A stretch of DNA of 53,896 nt from Halobacillus aidingensis (GTDB taxonomy: Bacteria > Bacillota > Bacilli > Bacillales > Halobacillaceae), in assembly GCF_900104185.1 (NCBI RefSeq), contig NZ_FNIZ01000019.1:1-53896 (forward strand), in the 5' to 3' direction. How positions within the stretch are numbered: position 1 is the stretch's first letter; the number at the start of each line of letters is the position of its first letter. Position numbers and translations under genes: made by a program. The notes under the pieces were generated by a model. That model worked only from the letters and a program-made list of their open reading frames with translations. It was not told the origin of the DNA and made no database searches. Below are positions 33,076 through 42,890 of this stretch, piece after piece.

Positions 33076-34371
33076 TCATTTTTCATAAGATAAATCTAGT
33101 CGTGTCATCTCTTGATAGCTCTCTCTTCTGACGACAAGCTGATGCTTTCCGTCTTCGACAAACACGACGGCCGCTTTTTGAAAGCGGTTGTAATTGTTAG
33201 CCATAGCATAACCATACGCTCCTGTGCTGAAAACTGCAAGTCTGTCTCCATGTTCAACCGCAGGAAGCGCCACATCCCATATTAGCATATCTCCAGATTC
33301 ACAGCACTTTCCAGCTATGGAATACTCTTTTTCCGGCTTTTGGTCCATTTTTTCTACCAGCGCTGCTTCGTATTTTGCCTGATAAAGGGCTGGACGGATA
33401 TTATCTGTCATCCCTCCGTCCACAGATACATACGTCCTTACATCAGGGACTTCCTTGAGGGAACCGATGGTATAGATCGTAGTACCTGCCTCCCCGACAA
33501 TTGCACGCCCCGGCTCAATCCAGATTTCCGGCATAGGATAATCGTACTGCGATGAGAGGTTTTTCACTTCACGGATAAGGGCGTGAGCATATTGATCCAA
33601 ATCAAGCGGTTCGTCCTCTTCCGTATATTGAATCCCGAACCCGCCGCCTAAATTCAGTACGGTCGCTTCATATTTATAGCGGTCACGCCAATCGTTCAAA
33701 GTAGTAAAGAGTTTTCTCGTTGCCATTTCGAAACCGCTCGTCTCAAAGATTTGTGAACCAATATGGCAATGAAGTCCGACTAAACGGATATTGGCATCAT
33801 CCTGGACTTTCATGAATGCCTCTTCAGCCTGGCCGCTGCTCAAATCAAAACCGAATTTCGAGTCTTCCTGCCCTGTCAAAATATAATCATGGGTATGGGC
33901 TTCGATCCCCGGTGTCACCCTCAACAAGACATCCATCTCTTTCTTCTGCTCTTTGAGGATGGAGTGCAGGAGTTCGATTTCATAAAAATTATCAACGACG
34001 ATACATCCGATTCCATGTTCTACGGCCATTTCCAATTCACGGATACTTTTATTGTTCCCGTGCATGTGAATCTTCTCTACGGGGAAGCCTGCTTCAAGGG
34101 CTGTATGTAGTTCTCCTTCAGAAACGACATCCAGACTGAGACCTTCCTGGTTCGCAACCTGAAGCATCGCGACAGAAGAAAAAGCTTTACTTGCATAGGC
34201 GACTTGAGCTGCTACCTGATTTTCTTTGAATGTCTGCACAAATGCCCGTGCCTTTTGTCTGATTTCACCAACATCATATACATAAAGAGGGGTGCCATAT
34301 TGTTCGGCAAGGTCTGTAGCTGGAACTTGTCCGATTAACAATTGCCCATTTTCATTAACATCATGATTCAT
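33076..34371 (-). CDS. lysA: Diaminopimelate decarboxylase
   Basis: PLP enzyme of 431 aa, last step of lysine synthesis. The PLP lysine is in V-A-Y-A-S-K-A-F; further motifs are H-C-H-I-G-S-Q-I, L-N-L-G-G-G-F-G and C-C-E-S-G-D near the C-terminus. GGTGGG precedes the ATG. It lies just downstream of spoVAF, as in B. subtilis, with a possible terminator between. Confidence 0.9.
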   Translation of the reverse strand: MNHDVNENGQLLIGQVPATDLAEQYGTPLYVYDVGEIRQKARAFVQTFKENQVAAQVAYASKAFSSVAMLQVANQEGLSLDVVSEGELHTALEAGFPVEKIHMHGNNKSIRELEMAVEHGIGCIVVDNFYEIELLHSILKEQKKEMDVLLRVTPGIEAHTHDYILTGQEDSKFGFDLSSGQAEEAFMKVQDDANIRLVGLHCHIGSQIFETSGFEMATRKLFTTLNDWRDRYKYEATVLNLGGGFGIQYTEEDEPLDLDQYAHALIREVKNLSSQYDYPMPEIWIEPGRAIVGEAGTTIYTIGSLKEVPDVRTYVSVDGGMTDNIRPALYQAKYEAALVEKMDQKPEKEYSIAGKCCESGDMLIWDVALPAVEHGDRLAVFSTGAYGYAMANNYNRFQKAAVVFVEDGKHQLVVRRESYQEMTRLDLSYEK

Positions 34372-34403
34372 CGTAACCCACCTTTTCTACAAACGGAGAA
34401 ATG

Positions 34404-34439
34404 ATAAAAAGAAAATGCCCCTTGGAGTTCAAAGGACAT
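34404..34439 (-). terminator. Probable terminator of the spoVA operon
   Basis: Minus-strand TGTCCTT / AAGGGGCA stem with an 8-base loop and a TTTTCTTTTT tail, in the 115-base gap between spoVAF and lysA. Confidence 0.5.
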
Positions 34440-34486
34440 CAAGATTTATTTTAATTTATCACATTGCTAAAGAACGGGCAATACGA

Positions 34487-35956
34487 TTATTTTTGACGGT
34501 GATTGTTTTGAGGGTGAACAACGCTCGGTCTCACTTTCAACGATGGCATACTTAGACGGAGAATAATTTGAATCGCCGCTTTTCCATTGAACGGGAGAAA
34601 TGGCCACAAATAGGGGGTGTTCAACGACTTCGTATTCGCTAAAAGCAGAATATAAGCTAAGAATCCACCCATCAGCCCTTTAATCCCAAATATCGCGACT
34701 AAAATCACAAATACGATTCGTGCCATTTTATTAGCCACAGATAATTCATAACTCGGCGTTGAATAGGATCCGATGGCTGCAACAGCTACGTAAAGGATGA
34801 CTTCAGGGACGAACATCCCTACGTCAATGGCGATTTGCCCTATAAGAACAGCGGCGATAAGTCCCATAGCCGTCGATAAAGGAGTAGGTGTATGGATGGC
34901 TGCGATCCTGAGCATCTCCAAACCTAAATCGGCAATCAATATTTGAAAGATGATGGGAATGCTGCTTTCTTCGTTGGGACCTATAAAGGCCAGCGGTTCT
35001 GGAAGCAGATCCGGCTGCATAACGAACAACATCCATAATGGTAAAAGAAAAACAGATGCAAAAATCCCAAAAAAACGCACCCACCGTACAAAAGTCCCAA
35101 CAGGAGGAGACTGCCGGAATTCCTCCGCATGCTGCACATGGTGGAAGTACGTGGTCGGAGTAATGATTGTACTTGGTGATGTGTCGGTCATGATGACTAC
35201 ATGTCCTTCAAATAAATGCGAAGCGACGACATCAGGCCGTTCCGTATATCTTACGAGCGGAAAAGGATTCCTTCCCTGATTGACAATGTACTCTTCGAGA
35301 CTTTTATCCGCCATCGACAAGCCGTCGATATCGATTTTTTGTATTTCATCTTTTAACAATTGAACAAGCCCTGGATCGGCAACGTCTTTGATGTAAGTAA
35401 TACAAACATCTGTTTTCGAACGATTCCCGACCTGCATAATTTCATTTCTTAACCGTTCGTCTCTGATACGACGACGTGTAAGAGCTGTGTTTTCTATGAT
35501 ATTTTCTGTGTACCCATCCCTCGAACCACGGATGACCTTTTCCGTATCCGGTTCTTCTGGGGTCCTTCCAGGATACGTCCGCACATCAACAATGAAGGCC
35601 TCTGTTTCCCCATCGACGAAAATGACCATCAATCCGGAAAGCATCTGGGTGATACACTTATCAATGTCGGAAGTCGTCTCTACTTGTTGATGAGGGATTT
35701 CATCTTTTATGGATTTAAATACGGAATCGACGTGGTCCTCCGAATCATTCATTTCCATTAATTGGCGCATCACTTCTACAACGATGGGTGTCTCTACCAA
35801 CCCTGTGACATAATAGAAGTTCACTTCCACACCTAGTAAGGTCAACGTACGGAAACCGGCATCAAATGATTGGTCTACGCCAATGCGTTCATTCATCGTC
35901 TTCCGGTTTTGGTCGAGCTTCATGACGATGGGCGTTCCTTGTTTCTTCGTAGGCAT
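34487..35956 (-). CDS. spoVAF: Spore germination protein SpoVAF
   Basis: Inner spore membrane protein of 489 aa related to GerA-type A subunits: soluble N-terminal half and about five C-terminal helices. It accompanies the SpoVA dipicolinate channel and is thought to speed germination. The last gene of the operon; AGTGGAGGT precedes the ATG. It begins 24 bases after spoVAE because spoVAEa, present in B. subtilis, is absent. Confidence 0.9.
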   Translation of the reverse strand: MPTKKQGTPIVMKLDQNRKTMNERIGVDQSFDAGFRTLTLLGVEVNFYYVTGLVETPIVVEVMRQLMEMNDSEDHVDSVFKSIKDEIPHQQVETTSDIDKCITQMLSGLMVIFVDGETEAFIVDVRTYPGRTPEEPDTEKVIRGSRDGYTENIIENTALTRRRIRDERLRNEIMQVGNRSKTDVCITYIKDVADPGLVQLLKDEIQKIDIDGLSMADKSLEEYIVNQGRNPFPLVRYTERPDVVASHLFEGHVVIMTDTSPSTIITPTTYFHHVQHAEEFRQSPPVGTFVRWVRFFGIFASVFLLPLWMLFVMQPDLLPEPLAFIGPNEESSIPIIFQILIADLGLEMLRIAAIHTPTPLSTAMGLIAAVLIGQIAIDVGMFVPEVILYVAVAAIGSYSTPSYELSVANKMARIVFVILVAIFGIKGLMGGFLAYILLLANTKSLNTPYLWPFLPFNGKAAIQIILRLSMPSLKVRPSVVHPQNNHRQK

Positions 35957-35980
35957 AAACCTCCACTCCTTGATCTCGAG

Positions 35981-36331
35981 TTATCCTTTAGGCTTGAAAA
36001 TAACAGCAACGATAAAACCAAACAATATGGCGGATGCAATACCGGCAGATGTCAGTTCAAAAATACCGATGGCCACGCCGATAAAGCCATGTTCATCCGC
36101 CTGTTCCATAGCTCCATGCAAAAGCGAATGCCCGAAACTTGTAATCGGCACAGTGGCTCCTGCACCTGCAAATTCAATGAGGTTATCATAGAGATCGAAC
36201 GCGTCCAGGACCGCGCCTGCTACAACAAAGGAAGACATGACGTGGGCTGGAGTCAATTTGAATACATCCATTAAAATCTGCCCGATCACACAAATGCTCC
36301 CCCCGACGATAAACGCCCATAAGAATGTCAT
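35981..36331 (-). CDS. spoVAE: Stage V sporulation protein AE (SpoVAEb type)
   Basis: Membrane protein of 116 aa with three or four helices ([15 protein letters not shown]), paralogous to SpoVAC; part of the dipicolinic acid channel. Overlaps spoVAD by 4 bases. Confidence 0.9.
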   Translation of the reverse strand: MTFLWAFIVGGSICVIGQILMDVFKLTPAHVMSSFVVAGAVLDAFDLYDNLIEFAGAGATVPITSFGHSLLHGAMEQADEHGFIGVAIGIFELTSAGIASAILFGFIVAVIFKPKG

Positions 36332-37344
36332 GATCCTTCCTCCCCTCTCGTGAGCACAACGGCATGAGCGATTCCCGGAATCGATTCCTTCTGTTGAAGC
36401 ATCATCGGACTCATGAGCGCACCTGTCGCAACAATTAACACACGCTTGTATTTACCACTCATCAAATCCTGCACAATTTTCCCATAAGTCACGACCGCTG
36501 AGCACGCACATCCGCTTCCCCCTGCAAACACAGGTTGGTCGCTATGATAGACCAGCAGCCCACAATCTTTATGGACATCACTGATATCATAGCCATCCTG
36601 TTTCATCAAATCTTTAAGAATAGGGGTTCCCACAGAGGACAAGTCCCCCGTTGCGATCACATCATAATCCCCCGGAACACGCCCCATGTCTTCCAAATGC
36701 GTTTTGATGGTGTCCCAGGCGGCTGGTGCCATCGCCGATCCCATATCAAACGGGTCCTTGACGCTATAATCCATGACTTTTCCAATGGTTGCCGCTTCGA
36801 CCTTAACCTTCGATGGTGTTTTCGAAAGAAGGGCAGCCCCGCTTCCTGTCACGGTAAACGTAGCGGTGCCCGGCTTTTGTCCCCCATATTCCGTTGGATA
36901 GCGGAATTGTCGTTCGGCTGTACAGTTGTGAGAACTGACGGCTACTAATGCTTGGGTGGCGTACCCTGATGAGACGAGCGCAGCACCTGTGGCGAGTGTC
37001 TCCATACTCGTCGAACAAGCGCCGAACATACCTAAAACAGGTATACCTAACTGTCTCGCTACATAGTTTCCTGTGACGTTTTGGTTCAAAAGATCTCCAG
37101 CTAAAAACAAATCAATATTGGATTGGTCGACCCCTGCTTTTTGCAGACAAGTATTAACCGCATCTGTCATCAGTTTGCGTTCAGCAAGCTCCCAGTTGGA
37201 TTCACCACAGTGAAGCTCTTCATGAATGACGTCATACGTTTCTTTCAGTGGACCTTCTCCTTCCATCGGACCGACAGCCGTGCCCGTGGATTGTAAGTAG
37301 ACCGGATCGGTAAACGTCCACGAATGTGTTCCAGTTTTAGCCAT
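36328..37344 (-). CDS. spoVAD: Stage V sporulation protein AD
   Basis: Protein of 338 aa with a thiolase-like fold (S-T-G-T-A-V-G, C-S-T-S-M-E-T motifs) that in B. subtilis binds dipicolinic acid directly during uptake into the forespore. AGGAGG precedes the ATG. Confidence 0.9.
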   Translation of the reverse strand: MAKTGTHSWTFTDPVYLQSTGTAVGPMEGEGPLKETYDVIHEELHCGESNWELAERKLMTDAVNTCLQKAGVDQSNIDLFLAGDLLNQNVTGNYVARQLGIPVLGMFGACSTSMETLATGAALVSSGYATQALVAVSSHNCTAERQFRYPTEYGGQKPGTATFTVTGSGAALLSKTPSKVKVEAATIGKVMDYSVKDPFDMGSAMAPAAWDTIKTHLEDMGRVPGDYDVIATGDLSSVGTPILKDLMKQDGYDISDVHKDCGLLVYHSDQPVFAGGSGCACSAVVTYGKIVQDLMSGKYKRVLIVATGALMSPMMLQQKESIPGIAHAVVLTRGEEGS

Positions 37345-37356
37345 ATGCTTTTCCTC

Positions 37357-37815
37357 CTAAAAAATAAGCGACCATACGTAACGAATGATTCCTAATACAT
37401 AAGCAGCGACAACACCAAATACAATGACAGATCCTGCTAACTTGAATAAGTTGGTGGCAACCCCGAGCACGAGCCCCTCAGATTTATGCTCCAATGCTGC
37501 TGAGGTAATCGAGTTTGCGAATCCAGTGACTGGAACCGCTGAACCAGCACCAGCAAACTGTCCGAGCTTATCATACACACCGAAACCTGTAGCGAGAGCA
37601 GAGAGTAGTATTAGAGTCGCTACCGTCGGGTTGATGGCATTTTTTTCACTATAGTCAAACCAGTGGATATACATTTGTGTCAAAAGTTCACCAAACACGC
37701 AAATCAACCCACCTATAATAAATGCTTTCAAACAATTCATGACATAAGGCGGTTTCGGTTGATAGGATTTTCTCGCCTTATCAAAGTTCTTTTCATTGAG
37801 CGGTTGTTTAGCCAC
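37357..37815 (-). CDS. spoVAC: Stage V sporulation protein AC
   Basis: Membrane protein of 152 aa, GTG start behind AGGAGG. SpoVAC forms a mechanosensitive channel for dipicolinate. The same helix motif (F-I-I-G-G-L-I-C-V-F-G-E) recurs in SpoVAE. Confidence 0.9.
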   Translation of the reverse strand: MAKQPLNEKNFDKARKSYQPKPPYVMNCLKAFIIGGLICVFGELLTQMYIHWFDYSEKNAINPTVATLILLSALATGFGVYDKLGQFAGAGSAVPVTGFANSITSAALEHKSEGLVLGVATNLFKLAGSVIVFGVVAAYVLGIIRYVWSLIF

Positions 37816-37841
37816 ACTACTTCCTCCTAATCACAGATCGT

Positions 37842-38252
37842 TCACCTGACAAAAATGATCCATTGGAATAAAGATCCCGCAATTTTCCCAAGCACCAGAG
37901 CCATTAATAGCGTAAAGAGAAAACCATCCACACCGATTCGTTTGAATAAAAGTGGAAATACATTCAAGACTTCCGTCAGAGCAGCGGCCAGCATTCCTAT
38001 GAAGATCCCATGAAAAAGTCCCCATATCACAAGACCAATCATGGTCATCTTCACAGGGCCATCCCCAAATGAAAGGTAAATCCCTGCGAAAACGCCTAGA
38101 ATCACAGCCATTTCATAACTCCGGAGTTTTGATTCCGAATGGCTCAACTGCATGAGCCTTGGGACAATCCCGAGGACTGTCAAAAAAGCAACGAAGCCTG
38201 TTCCGACAGCAATGCCAGCAGCAAGTCCAATGAGTGCTTCAACGATCCACAT
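37842..38252 (-). CDS. spoVAB: Stage V sporulation protein AB
   Basis: Polytopic membrane protein of 136 aa, component of the SpoVA complex. Overlaps spoVAA by 14 bases, indicating coupled translation. AGGTGG precedes the ATG. Confidence 0.9.
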   Translation of the reverse strand: MWIVEALIGLAAGIAVGTGFVAFLTVLGIVPRLMQLSHSESKLRSYEMAVILGVFAGIYLSFGDGPVKMTMIGLVIWGLFHGIFIGMLAAALTEVLNVFPLLFKRIGVDGFLFTLLMALVLGKIAGSLFQWIIFVR

Positions 38253-38856
38253 CCTGTTTTTCCACCTTATTCTCCTTAATGGCTACATAATGGTCCAGAT
38301 CTTCCTGGTAATTGAATATCTCTACTTCCATCGGACTCGGCTCTTCATTGAATCGTTTCTGAAACCAGTGGTTAAAAAATAAGATCATTCCTATCCCAAG
38401 ACCGATGGAATACGGCACCTGGATCCATAACGGATGTTCCACTTTCTCCCCTGTCAACATGAAGTGCAGCTTCTGTTGAACGGCCTGCATGCTCACATCA
38501 TAATGGAAGTTCATAATCGCCATCGCTGCTCCAATAAAAAGCAGGACCCATATCGCACTGATCAATAGAGGGGACGGCTGCTTTTGGTGTTTTTCCACAT
38601 GAACCACGCATTGATTCGGGCCGATCAGTTCGACCTCAAGCTCCGGAAATTTCTCGATCACTTGTTCAATGATCATGAACGAATCGATAACCACGATGTT
38701 TTGGTCATCTTCGGTCACTTGATGCAAGACCATCTGCTCCAAGACAGGTTTATGACGCTTTTGACCCGTAACACGAGCCACATCCTGCAAACGGATTTTT
38801 GCCAACGGTTGAACATAGATCGATTGTTTTGTACGTATATAGACAGGAGTCGCCAA
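38239..38856 (-). CDS. spoVAA: Stage V sporulation protein AA
   Basis: Protein of 205 aa, first gene of the spoVA operon, with a soluble N-terminal domain and two helices near 95 and 145. The TTG start follows GGGGAGG. A sigma-G promoter lies about 40 bases upstream. Required for dipicolinate uptake; detailed role unknown. Confidence 0.9.
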   Translation of the reverse strand: MATPVYIRTKQSIYVQPLAKIRLQDVARVTGQKRHKPVLEQMVLHQVTEDDQNIVVIDSFMIIEQVIEKFPELEVELIGPNQCVVHVEKHQKQPSPLLISAIWVLLFIGAAMAIMNFHYDVSMQAVQQKLHFMLTGEKVEHPLWIQVPYSIGLGIGMILFFNHWFQKRFNEEPSPMEVEIFNYQEDLDHYVAIKENKVEKQDVDR

Positions 38857-38891
38857 TCCTACCGCCTCCCCTGCGTAAATTTTCTTAGACT

Positions 38892-38920
38892 TATTATGTG
38901 TGAGATCGGAAAAATCATAC
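38892..38920 (-). promoter_or_regulatory. Sigma-G promoter of the spoVA operon
   Basis: Minus-strand GTATG, 17 bases, CATAATA, matching the forespore sigma-G consensus (GHATR, CATWMTA) in full. spoVA is a sigma-G operon. Confidence 0.75.
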
Positions 38921-39010
38921 GAAGAGTCCTTGGTTATTGGATAATGGAAAATATCGTGTATTTGAAGCTGCTACAAGAAGGTTCAGGTATACGATTTTTT
39001 ACCAGAAAAT

Positions 39011-39039
39011 AAAAAAAGCTGTACCATTATAGGTACAGC
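39011..39039 (-). terminator. Terminator of the spoIIA operon
   Basis: Minus-strand GCTGTACC / GGTACAGC with a 6-base loop followed by seven Ts, just past the sigF stop. Confidence 0.9.
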
Positions 39040-39041
39040 CC

Positions 39042-39788
39042 TCAGCTTGTATCATTCATCGTTTCCTTCATATCAGCAAGGATTTTCTTTTCCAACCGCG
39101 ATACTTGTACTTGCGATATGCCTAAACGTTCCGCCACTTCGGTTTGCGTTTGATCTTTGTAATAACGCAAGTAAATAATAAGCCGCTCCCGCTTGTCCAG
39201 TTTACTCATCACATCCTGGAGGGTTAGATGATCGAACCAGTTGCTTTCCTCTTCGGCAATCTGGTCGACGAGCGTGATCGGGTCGCCTTCGTTTTCATAT
39301 ACCGTTTCATAAATGGACTGAGGAGTTCGTCCAACTTCCTCCGCCTGGACGATTTCCTCCCTTGTAAGCCCTAAGGCATCTGCCAGTTCATTAACCGTCG
39401 GAGAGCGGCCATATTCTTTTAACAGCTCTTCTTTCTTGCCACGGACTTTATGATTCAGTTCTTTCAAACTCCGGCTCACTTTCACACTGCCATCATCACG
39501 AATGAAGCGCTGGATTTCACCAATGATCATCGGTACGGCATACGTAGAAAAACGCACATCATAACTCAAGTCGAATTTGTCGATCGATTTGAGCAGGCCG
39601 ATACAGCCGATTTGATACAGATCATCCTGATCGTATCCACGCCTGAGATATCGCTGGACGACCGACCATACGAGACGGGTGTTTCTTTCTACCAAATAGT
39701 CCCTCGCCTCTTGATCGCCCGCCTGACTCTTTTTGATCAGCTCTTTGACATCTTTGTCGGACAGACGGTCTTTTGTCGTATCGCTCAT
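39042..39788 (-). CDS. sigF: RNA polymerase sigma factor SigF
   Basis: Sigma-70 family forespore factor of 248 aa with regions 2 (Y-D-Q-D-D-L-Y-Q-I-G-C-I-G-L-L-K-S-I-D-K-F-D), 3 and 4 (T-Q-T-E-V-A-E-R-L-G-I-S-Q-V-Q-V-S-R-L-E). It is the first compartment-specific factor of sporulation and is held by SpoIIAB. It follows spoIIAB by 10 bases. Confidence 0.95.
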   Translation of the reverse strand: MSDTTKDRLSDKDVKELIKKSQAGDQEARDYLVERNTRLVWSVVQRYLRRGYDQDDLYQIGCIGLLKSIDKFDLSYDVRFSTYAVPMIIGEIQRFIRDDGSVKVSRSLKELNHKVRGKKEELLKEYGRSPTVNELADALGLTREEIVQAEEVGRTPQSIYETVYENEGDPITLVDQIAEEESNWFDHLTLQDVMSKLDKRERLIIYLRYYKDQTQTEVAERLGISQVQVSRLEKKILADMKETMNDTS

Positions 39789-39798
39789 AGGCGGCGCC

Positions 39799-40239
39799 TC
39801 AATTGCACAAAGCGCGGGTTGACGTCAACTGCTTCGTCATTCGGATCGTTGTTCCGACCCCGGGCTCTGATGTAATGTCTACGCGATCCATGAAATTCTC
39901 CATGATGGTAAAACCCATTCCCGAGCGTTCCCATTCCGGTTTCGACGTGTATAGCGGTTCTTTCGCAATATCGATATTTTCAATACCCTGACCGCGATCC
40001 TGAATGATCAGTTCGATTTCTCCGTCATCAATGGCACAAGTAAGCATGACTTTTTCATCATTTTTCTCTTCGTAACCATGAATAATGGCATTCGTGACAG
40101 CTTCAGAGACGACGGTTTTAATATCCGTAAGCTCTTCCATCGTCGGATTGATTTGACTGACAAAAGCGGCAACAGATACACGGGCAAGGGATTCATTTTC
40201 ACTCACACTCGTAAACTCCAGCGTCATTTCATTTCGCAT
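39799..40239 (-). CDS. spoIIAB: Anti-sigma-F factor/kinase SpoIIAB
   Basis: GHKL-fold serine kinase of 146 aa ([23 protein letters not shown]). It binds SigF or phosphorylates SpoIIAA. Start overlaps spoIIAA by 16 bases. Confidence 0.95.
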   Translation of the reverse strand: MRNEMTLEFTSVSENESLARVSVAAFVSQINPTMEELTDIKTVVSEAVTNAIIHGYEEKNDEKVMLTCAIDDGEIELIIQDRGQGIENIDIAKEPLYTSKPEWERSGMGFTIMENFMDRVDITSEPGVGTTIRMTKQLTSTRALCN

Positions 40240-40589
40240 GATGCCACCCCCAACATCTCAAGCGCGGATGCCTCATCATCCACGAGCTTCATGATTTTGA
40301 ACATTCCCGACATATCGAACAATCTCCGAACCTCAGGCGAAATCGAGCAGAGCACCATTTCGTTCCCTTTTGCTTGTACCTCTTTATAACGACCGAGCAT
40401 CACACCAAGGCCTGAACTATCCATGAAGGACAATTTTTGTAAATTGACAATCACATGTTCGACACCGTTGTTCGCGAGCTCCTTCTGCCAAGCTTCCCGA
40501 AGAGTTGTGGCTTCATGATGATCCAGCTCTCCATTTAACCTGACGAGCAAAACATTCTCTCTGACAGCAAAATTAACTTGAAGACTCAA
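40224..40589 (-). CDS. spoIIAA: Anti-anti-sigma factor SpoIIAA
   Basis: STAS-domain protein of 121 aa with the phosphorylatable serine in [12 protein letters not shown]. In its unphosphorylated form it frees SigF. The TTG start at 40589 lies 8 bases after GAGGAGG, giving the family length; the longer frame overruns the ribosome site. Confidence 0.9.
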   Translation of the reverse strand: MSLQVNFAVRENVLLVRLNGELDHHEATTLREAWQKELANNGVEHVIVNLQKLSFMDSSGLGVMLGRYKEVQAKGNEMVLCSISPEVRRLFDMSGMFKIMKLVDDEASALEMLGVASCEMK

Positions 40590-40626
40590 GTGAATTACCT
40601 CCTCTGACTTTATAAGAGTCACTATG

Positions 40627-40657
40627 TCTTTTCGTAATTTTCGCTGTCATTTCCTGC
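40627..40657 (-). promoter_or_regulatory. Candidate sigma-H promoter of the spoIIA operon
   Basis: Minus-strand GCAGGAAAT matches the sigma-H -35 (RNAGGAWWW), and a GAAAA follows at about 15 bases as a weaker -10. In B. subtilis spoIIA has a Spo0A-dependent sigma-H promoter at the dacF-spoIIAA junction, the same location. Confidence 0.55.
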
Positions 40658-40683
40658 TCAAAAACATAACTAGTGAGAAAATG

Positions 40684-41859
40684 CTAAAACCTCTGAAAGC
40701 TCGTCAAATTCTTCCACGAACGCTGCCACAGGGTAGGGAAACCTGCTTTATCCACGGTTTCGACCGTTTCGAGACGAACTTTAGCTACTTCCTGATCCCC
40801 ATTCTTCACGATCACCCATCCCATATGGGCCCCTTTTTCCAATGGAAGGTCTGATTTCTCTACTACTTTCAGCTCTGTTTCATACTTGCTCTTCTTATCA
40901 TTTTTCTTCTTAAGGACGACGACGTCTTTTTCAGGGGAAAGGTTCAACTCAAGAGGATTCCCTCTCGTCATTTTCATGGTTTTCATCGTGTCATCCTTCG
41001 AATAGAGTTTGACGCCCTCATACTGACTGAAACCATAATCCAAAAGACTTGTCACATCCGAGTTCCTCATCTTCGGATTTTCTGCTCCCATCACGACGGC
41101 GATCATATGCATATCATCGCGCTTAGCAGAGGCCGTGAGACAATATTTCGCCTCGCTTGTATAACCTGTTTTCAGTCCGTCCATTCCTGGATAATTCTTA
41201 ATTAACTTGTTCGTGTTGACTAACCAGAATTCATTGTCCTGCCCTTTACGTAAATAATCATCATAAATTTTTGTGTACGTTGTCACTTCATCATGAAGCA
41301 GCAGTTCTCTTGCCATGACCGCCATATCATGAGCCGTACTGTAATGACCTTCAGCCGGCAGACCTGTTGGGTTTTGGAATTGTGTATTCTTCAAACCGAG
41401 ATCTTTTGCTTTTTGGTTCATTTGAGCGACAAACTCTTTTTCACTTCCGGCAATCCGTTCAGCCATAGCGACACTCGCATCATTTCCAGATGCGACAGCA
41501 ATCCCTTTGAGCAAATCTTCAACGGTCATCTCTTCGCCAGCTTCAAGGAAAATTTGAGAACCTCCCATAGAAGCGGCGTGTTCACTGATACGTACTTTTT
41601 CATCCAGCTTGATGCCGCCTTTATCAAGTTCTTCCATGATCAACAACAGCGTCATGACCTTCGTCATACTCGCAGGGGGCAGCTTTTTATTTGAATCCTT
41701 ATCATAAAGCGTCATCCCGCTGTTCTTCTCCATCAATATCGCTGACTTCGCCGAATTGACGATCTCAGTTGAATCCCTTTCTTCTGCAAAAGTCATGTTT
41801 AACGGAAAAAGTGAGACAACTAAACAAAGAGCGAGACACACACCCATCATTTTTTTCAT
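40684..41859 (-). CDS. dacF: Sporulation D-alanyl-D-alanine carboxypeptidase DacF
   Basis: Protein of 391 aa: signal peptide (about 1-25), S-M-T-K, S-G-N and K-T-G penicillin-binding motifs, plus the C-terminal PBP5 beta domain. Forespore-made carboxypeptidase affecting cortex. The first gene upstream of spoIIA, as in B. subtilis. It carries a forespore-type promoter. Confidence 0.9.
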   Translation of the reverse strand: MKKMMGVCLALCLVVSLFPLNMTFAEERDSTEIVNSAKSAILMEKNSGMTLYDKDSNKKLPPASMTKVMTLLLIMEELDKGGIKLDEKVRISEHAASMGGSQIFLEAGEEMTVEDLLKGIAVASGNDASVAMAERIAGSEKEFVAQMNQKAKDLGLKNTQFQNPTGLPAEGHYSTAHDMAVMARELLLHDEVTTYTKIYDDYLRKGQDNEFWLVNTNKLIKNYPGMDGLKTGYTSEAKYCLTASAKRDDMHMIAVVMGAENPKMRNSDVTSLLDYGFSQYEGVKLYSKDDTMKTMKMTRGNPLELNLSPEKDVVVLKKKNDKKSKYETELKVVEKSDLPLEKGAHMGWVIVKNGDQEVAKVRLETVETVDKAGFPTLWQRSWKNLTSFQRF

Positions 41860-41918
41860 AACCTAAACCTCCCATTGCTTTAAGTGCCCCTAGCTTTCCC
41901 TTACCATCATCTTCTATA

Positions 41919-41948
41919 CATAATGCAAAACAGCACCACTAGGTATTC
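41919..41948 (-). promoter_or_regulatory. Forespore (sigma-F/G) promoter of dacF
   Basis: Minus-strand GAATA, 18 bases, CATTATG, close to the forespore consensus. The -35 abuts the outer end of repeat copy 8 at base 41949. Confidence 0.55.
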
Positions 41949-42166
41949 AACAATATGGCAGGTTTGTGTAAGTCTCGATTTCGAGACTTCGTGAGAATTT
42001 AGGGGCTCCAGGAAAAGGTTCGCTTTCCGTGGGCGAGTGATGAGCCTCCTCGAGCTAACGCTCTGCGGGGTCTCATCTACCACGCACTTCCCACAGGAGT
42101 CTCACCTTTTCCCTCCGCCCCTTGGCCATGTGAGGTTCTCGAAATCCCTCTTATAGTACCCTGCCA
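41949..42166 (+). repeat. Dispersed palindromic repeat, copy 8
   Basis: Forward copy with the longest outer end, CAACAATATGGCAGG, mirroring that of copy 1. The core GCTTTCCGTGGGCGAG...GAGCCTCCTCGAGC is followed by CACAGGAGTCTC and an imperfect outer stem. The inner end is CTCGAAATCCCTC. Left partner of island P4. Confidence 0.85.
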
Positions 42167-42234
42167 AAAACTGTTTTAAATCCTGCTTAAACCGCGTCGA
42201 TATAGGATTATCGACCATAAAAATCCCTATTGCT

Positions 42235-42430
42235 GGAAGGTAGTTTCGAGAATTTTTTCCGGCAAGTGGGCGGAGGGGAATGGCGAGACTCCTGCGGGAA
42301 AAAAGTGCAGGGTGAGACCCCACAGGACGCAGTCCGAGGAGGCTCACCGCGCTCCCGCGGAAAGCGAGCTATTCTCCGCAGCCCCATCCACACAACAAAA
42401 GTCTCGAAACTGAGTCTTCCAGAAAAGGGA
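42235..42430 (-). repeat. Dispersed palindromic repeat, copy 9
   Basis: Reverse copy opposite copy 8: inner end GTAGTTTCGAGAA, core GGCGAGACTCCTGCGGG, GGTGAGACCCCACAGGACG, GAGGAGGCTCACCG, outer end GTCTCGAAACTGAGTCTTCC. Its core is the near-exact complement of copies 4 and 6, so pairs are assembled from different subtypes. Confidence 0.85.
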
Positions 42431-42463
42431 GCGTTTGTTGAAGACTACGGGTAGGAGAACAAC

Positions 42464-42493
42464 AAAAAACACGACCTTGGTAGGTCGTGTTTT
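42464..42493 (-). terminator. Terminator of the HIT-family gene
   Basis: Minus-strand AAAACACGACC / GGTCGTGTTTT with a 6-base loop, followed by TTGTTG. Confidence 0.8.
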
Positions 42494-42878
42494 AGATGTG
42501 GCGTTTGTTTTCTTCTTGTTTAAGCCAGTGGCGGATGCCTTTGCCGGCGTGGGGTTCGTCCTGGAAGCGGGGGATGATGTGCATGTGAGCATGGAAGATA
42601 TGCTGCCCACCTGTTTTGTAACAGTTATAACCGATGTTGTATCCGTCCGGTTTAAGTGTTTCATCAAGCCAGCTTTTGACTTGTTGAATCATTTCCTGCG
42701 TATCGATCCATTCCTCTCTGGAAAGGTCAAATACGGTTGTTTTATGTGATTTGGGAACGATCAACCCTGAGCCCTTTAATATACGCTGGTCTTTTTGGAC
42801 AAAGTAGCAGGAGTCGTTTTCAAAAATGATTTTCTGTTCTTTATCCGCTTCTGGTGAGCATAAAACACACTGATCCAT
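42492..42878 (-). CDS. HIT-family hydrolase
   Basis: Histidine-triad protein of 128 aa with H-A-H-M-H-I-I-P-R, the catalytic HxHxH motif, and an N-terminal C-x-x-C (C-V-L-C). HIT proteins hydrolyse nucleoside phosphoramidates or dinucleoside polyphosphates. It lies downstream of the small membrane gene by 12 bases. Exact substrate unknown. Confidence 0.8.
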   Translation of the reverse strand: MDQCVLCSPEADKEQKIIFENDSCYFVQKDQRILKGSGLIVPKSHKTTVFDLSREEWIDTQEMIQQVKSWLDETLKPDGYNIGYNCYKTGGQHIFHAHMHIIPRFQDEPHAGKGIRHWLKQEENKRHI

Positions 42879-42890
42879 GTCTTCCCCTCC

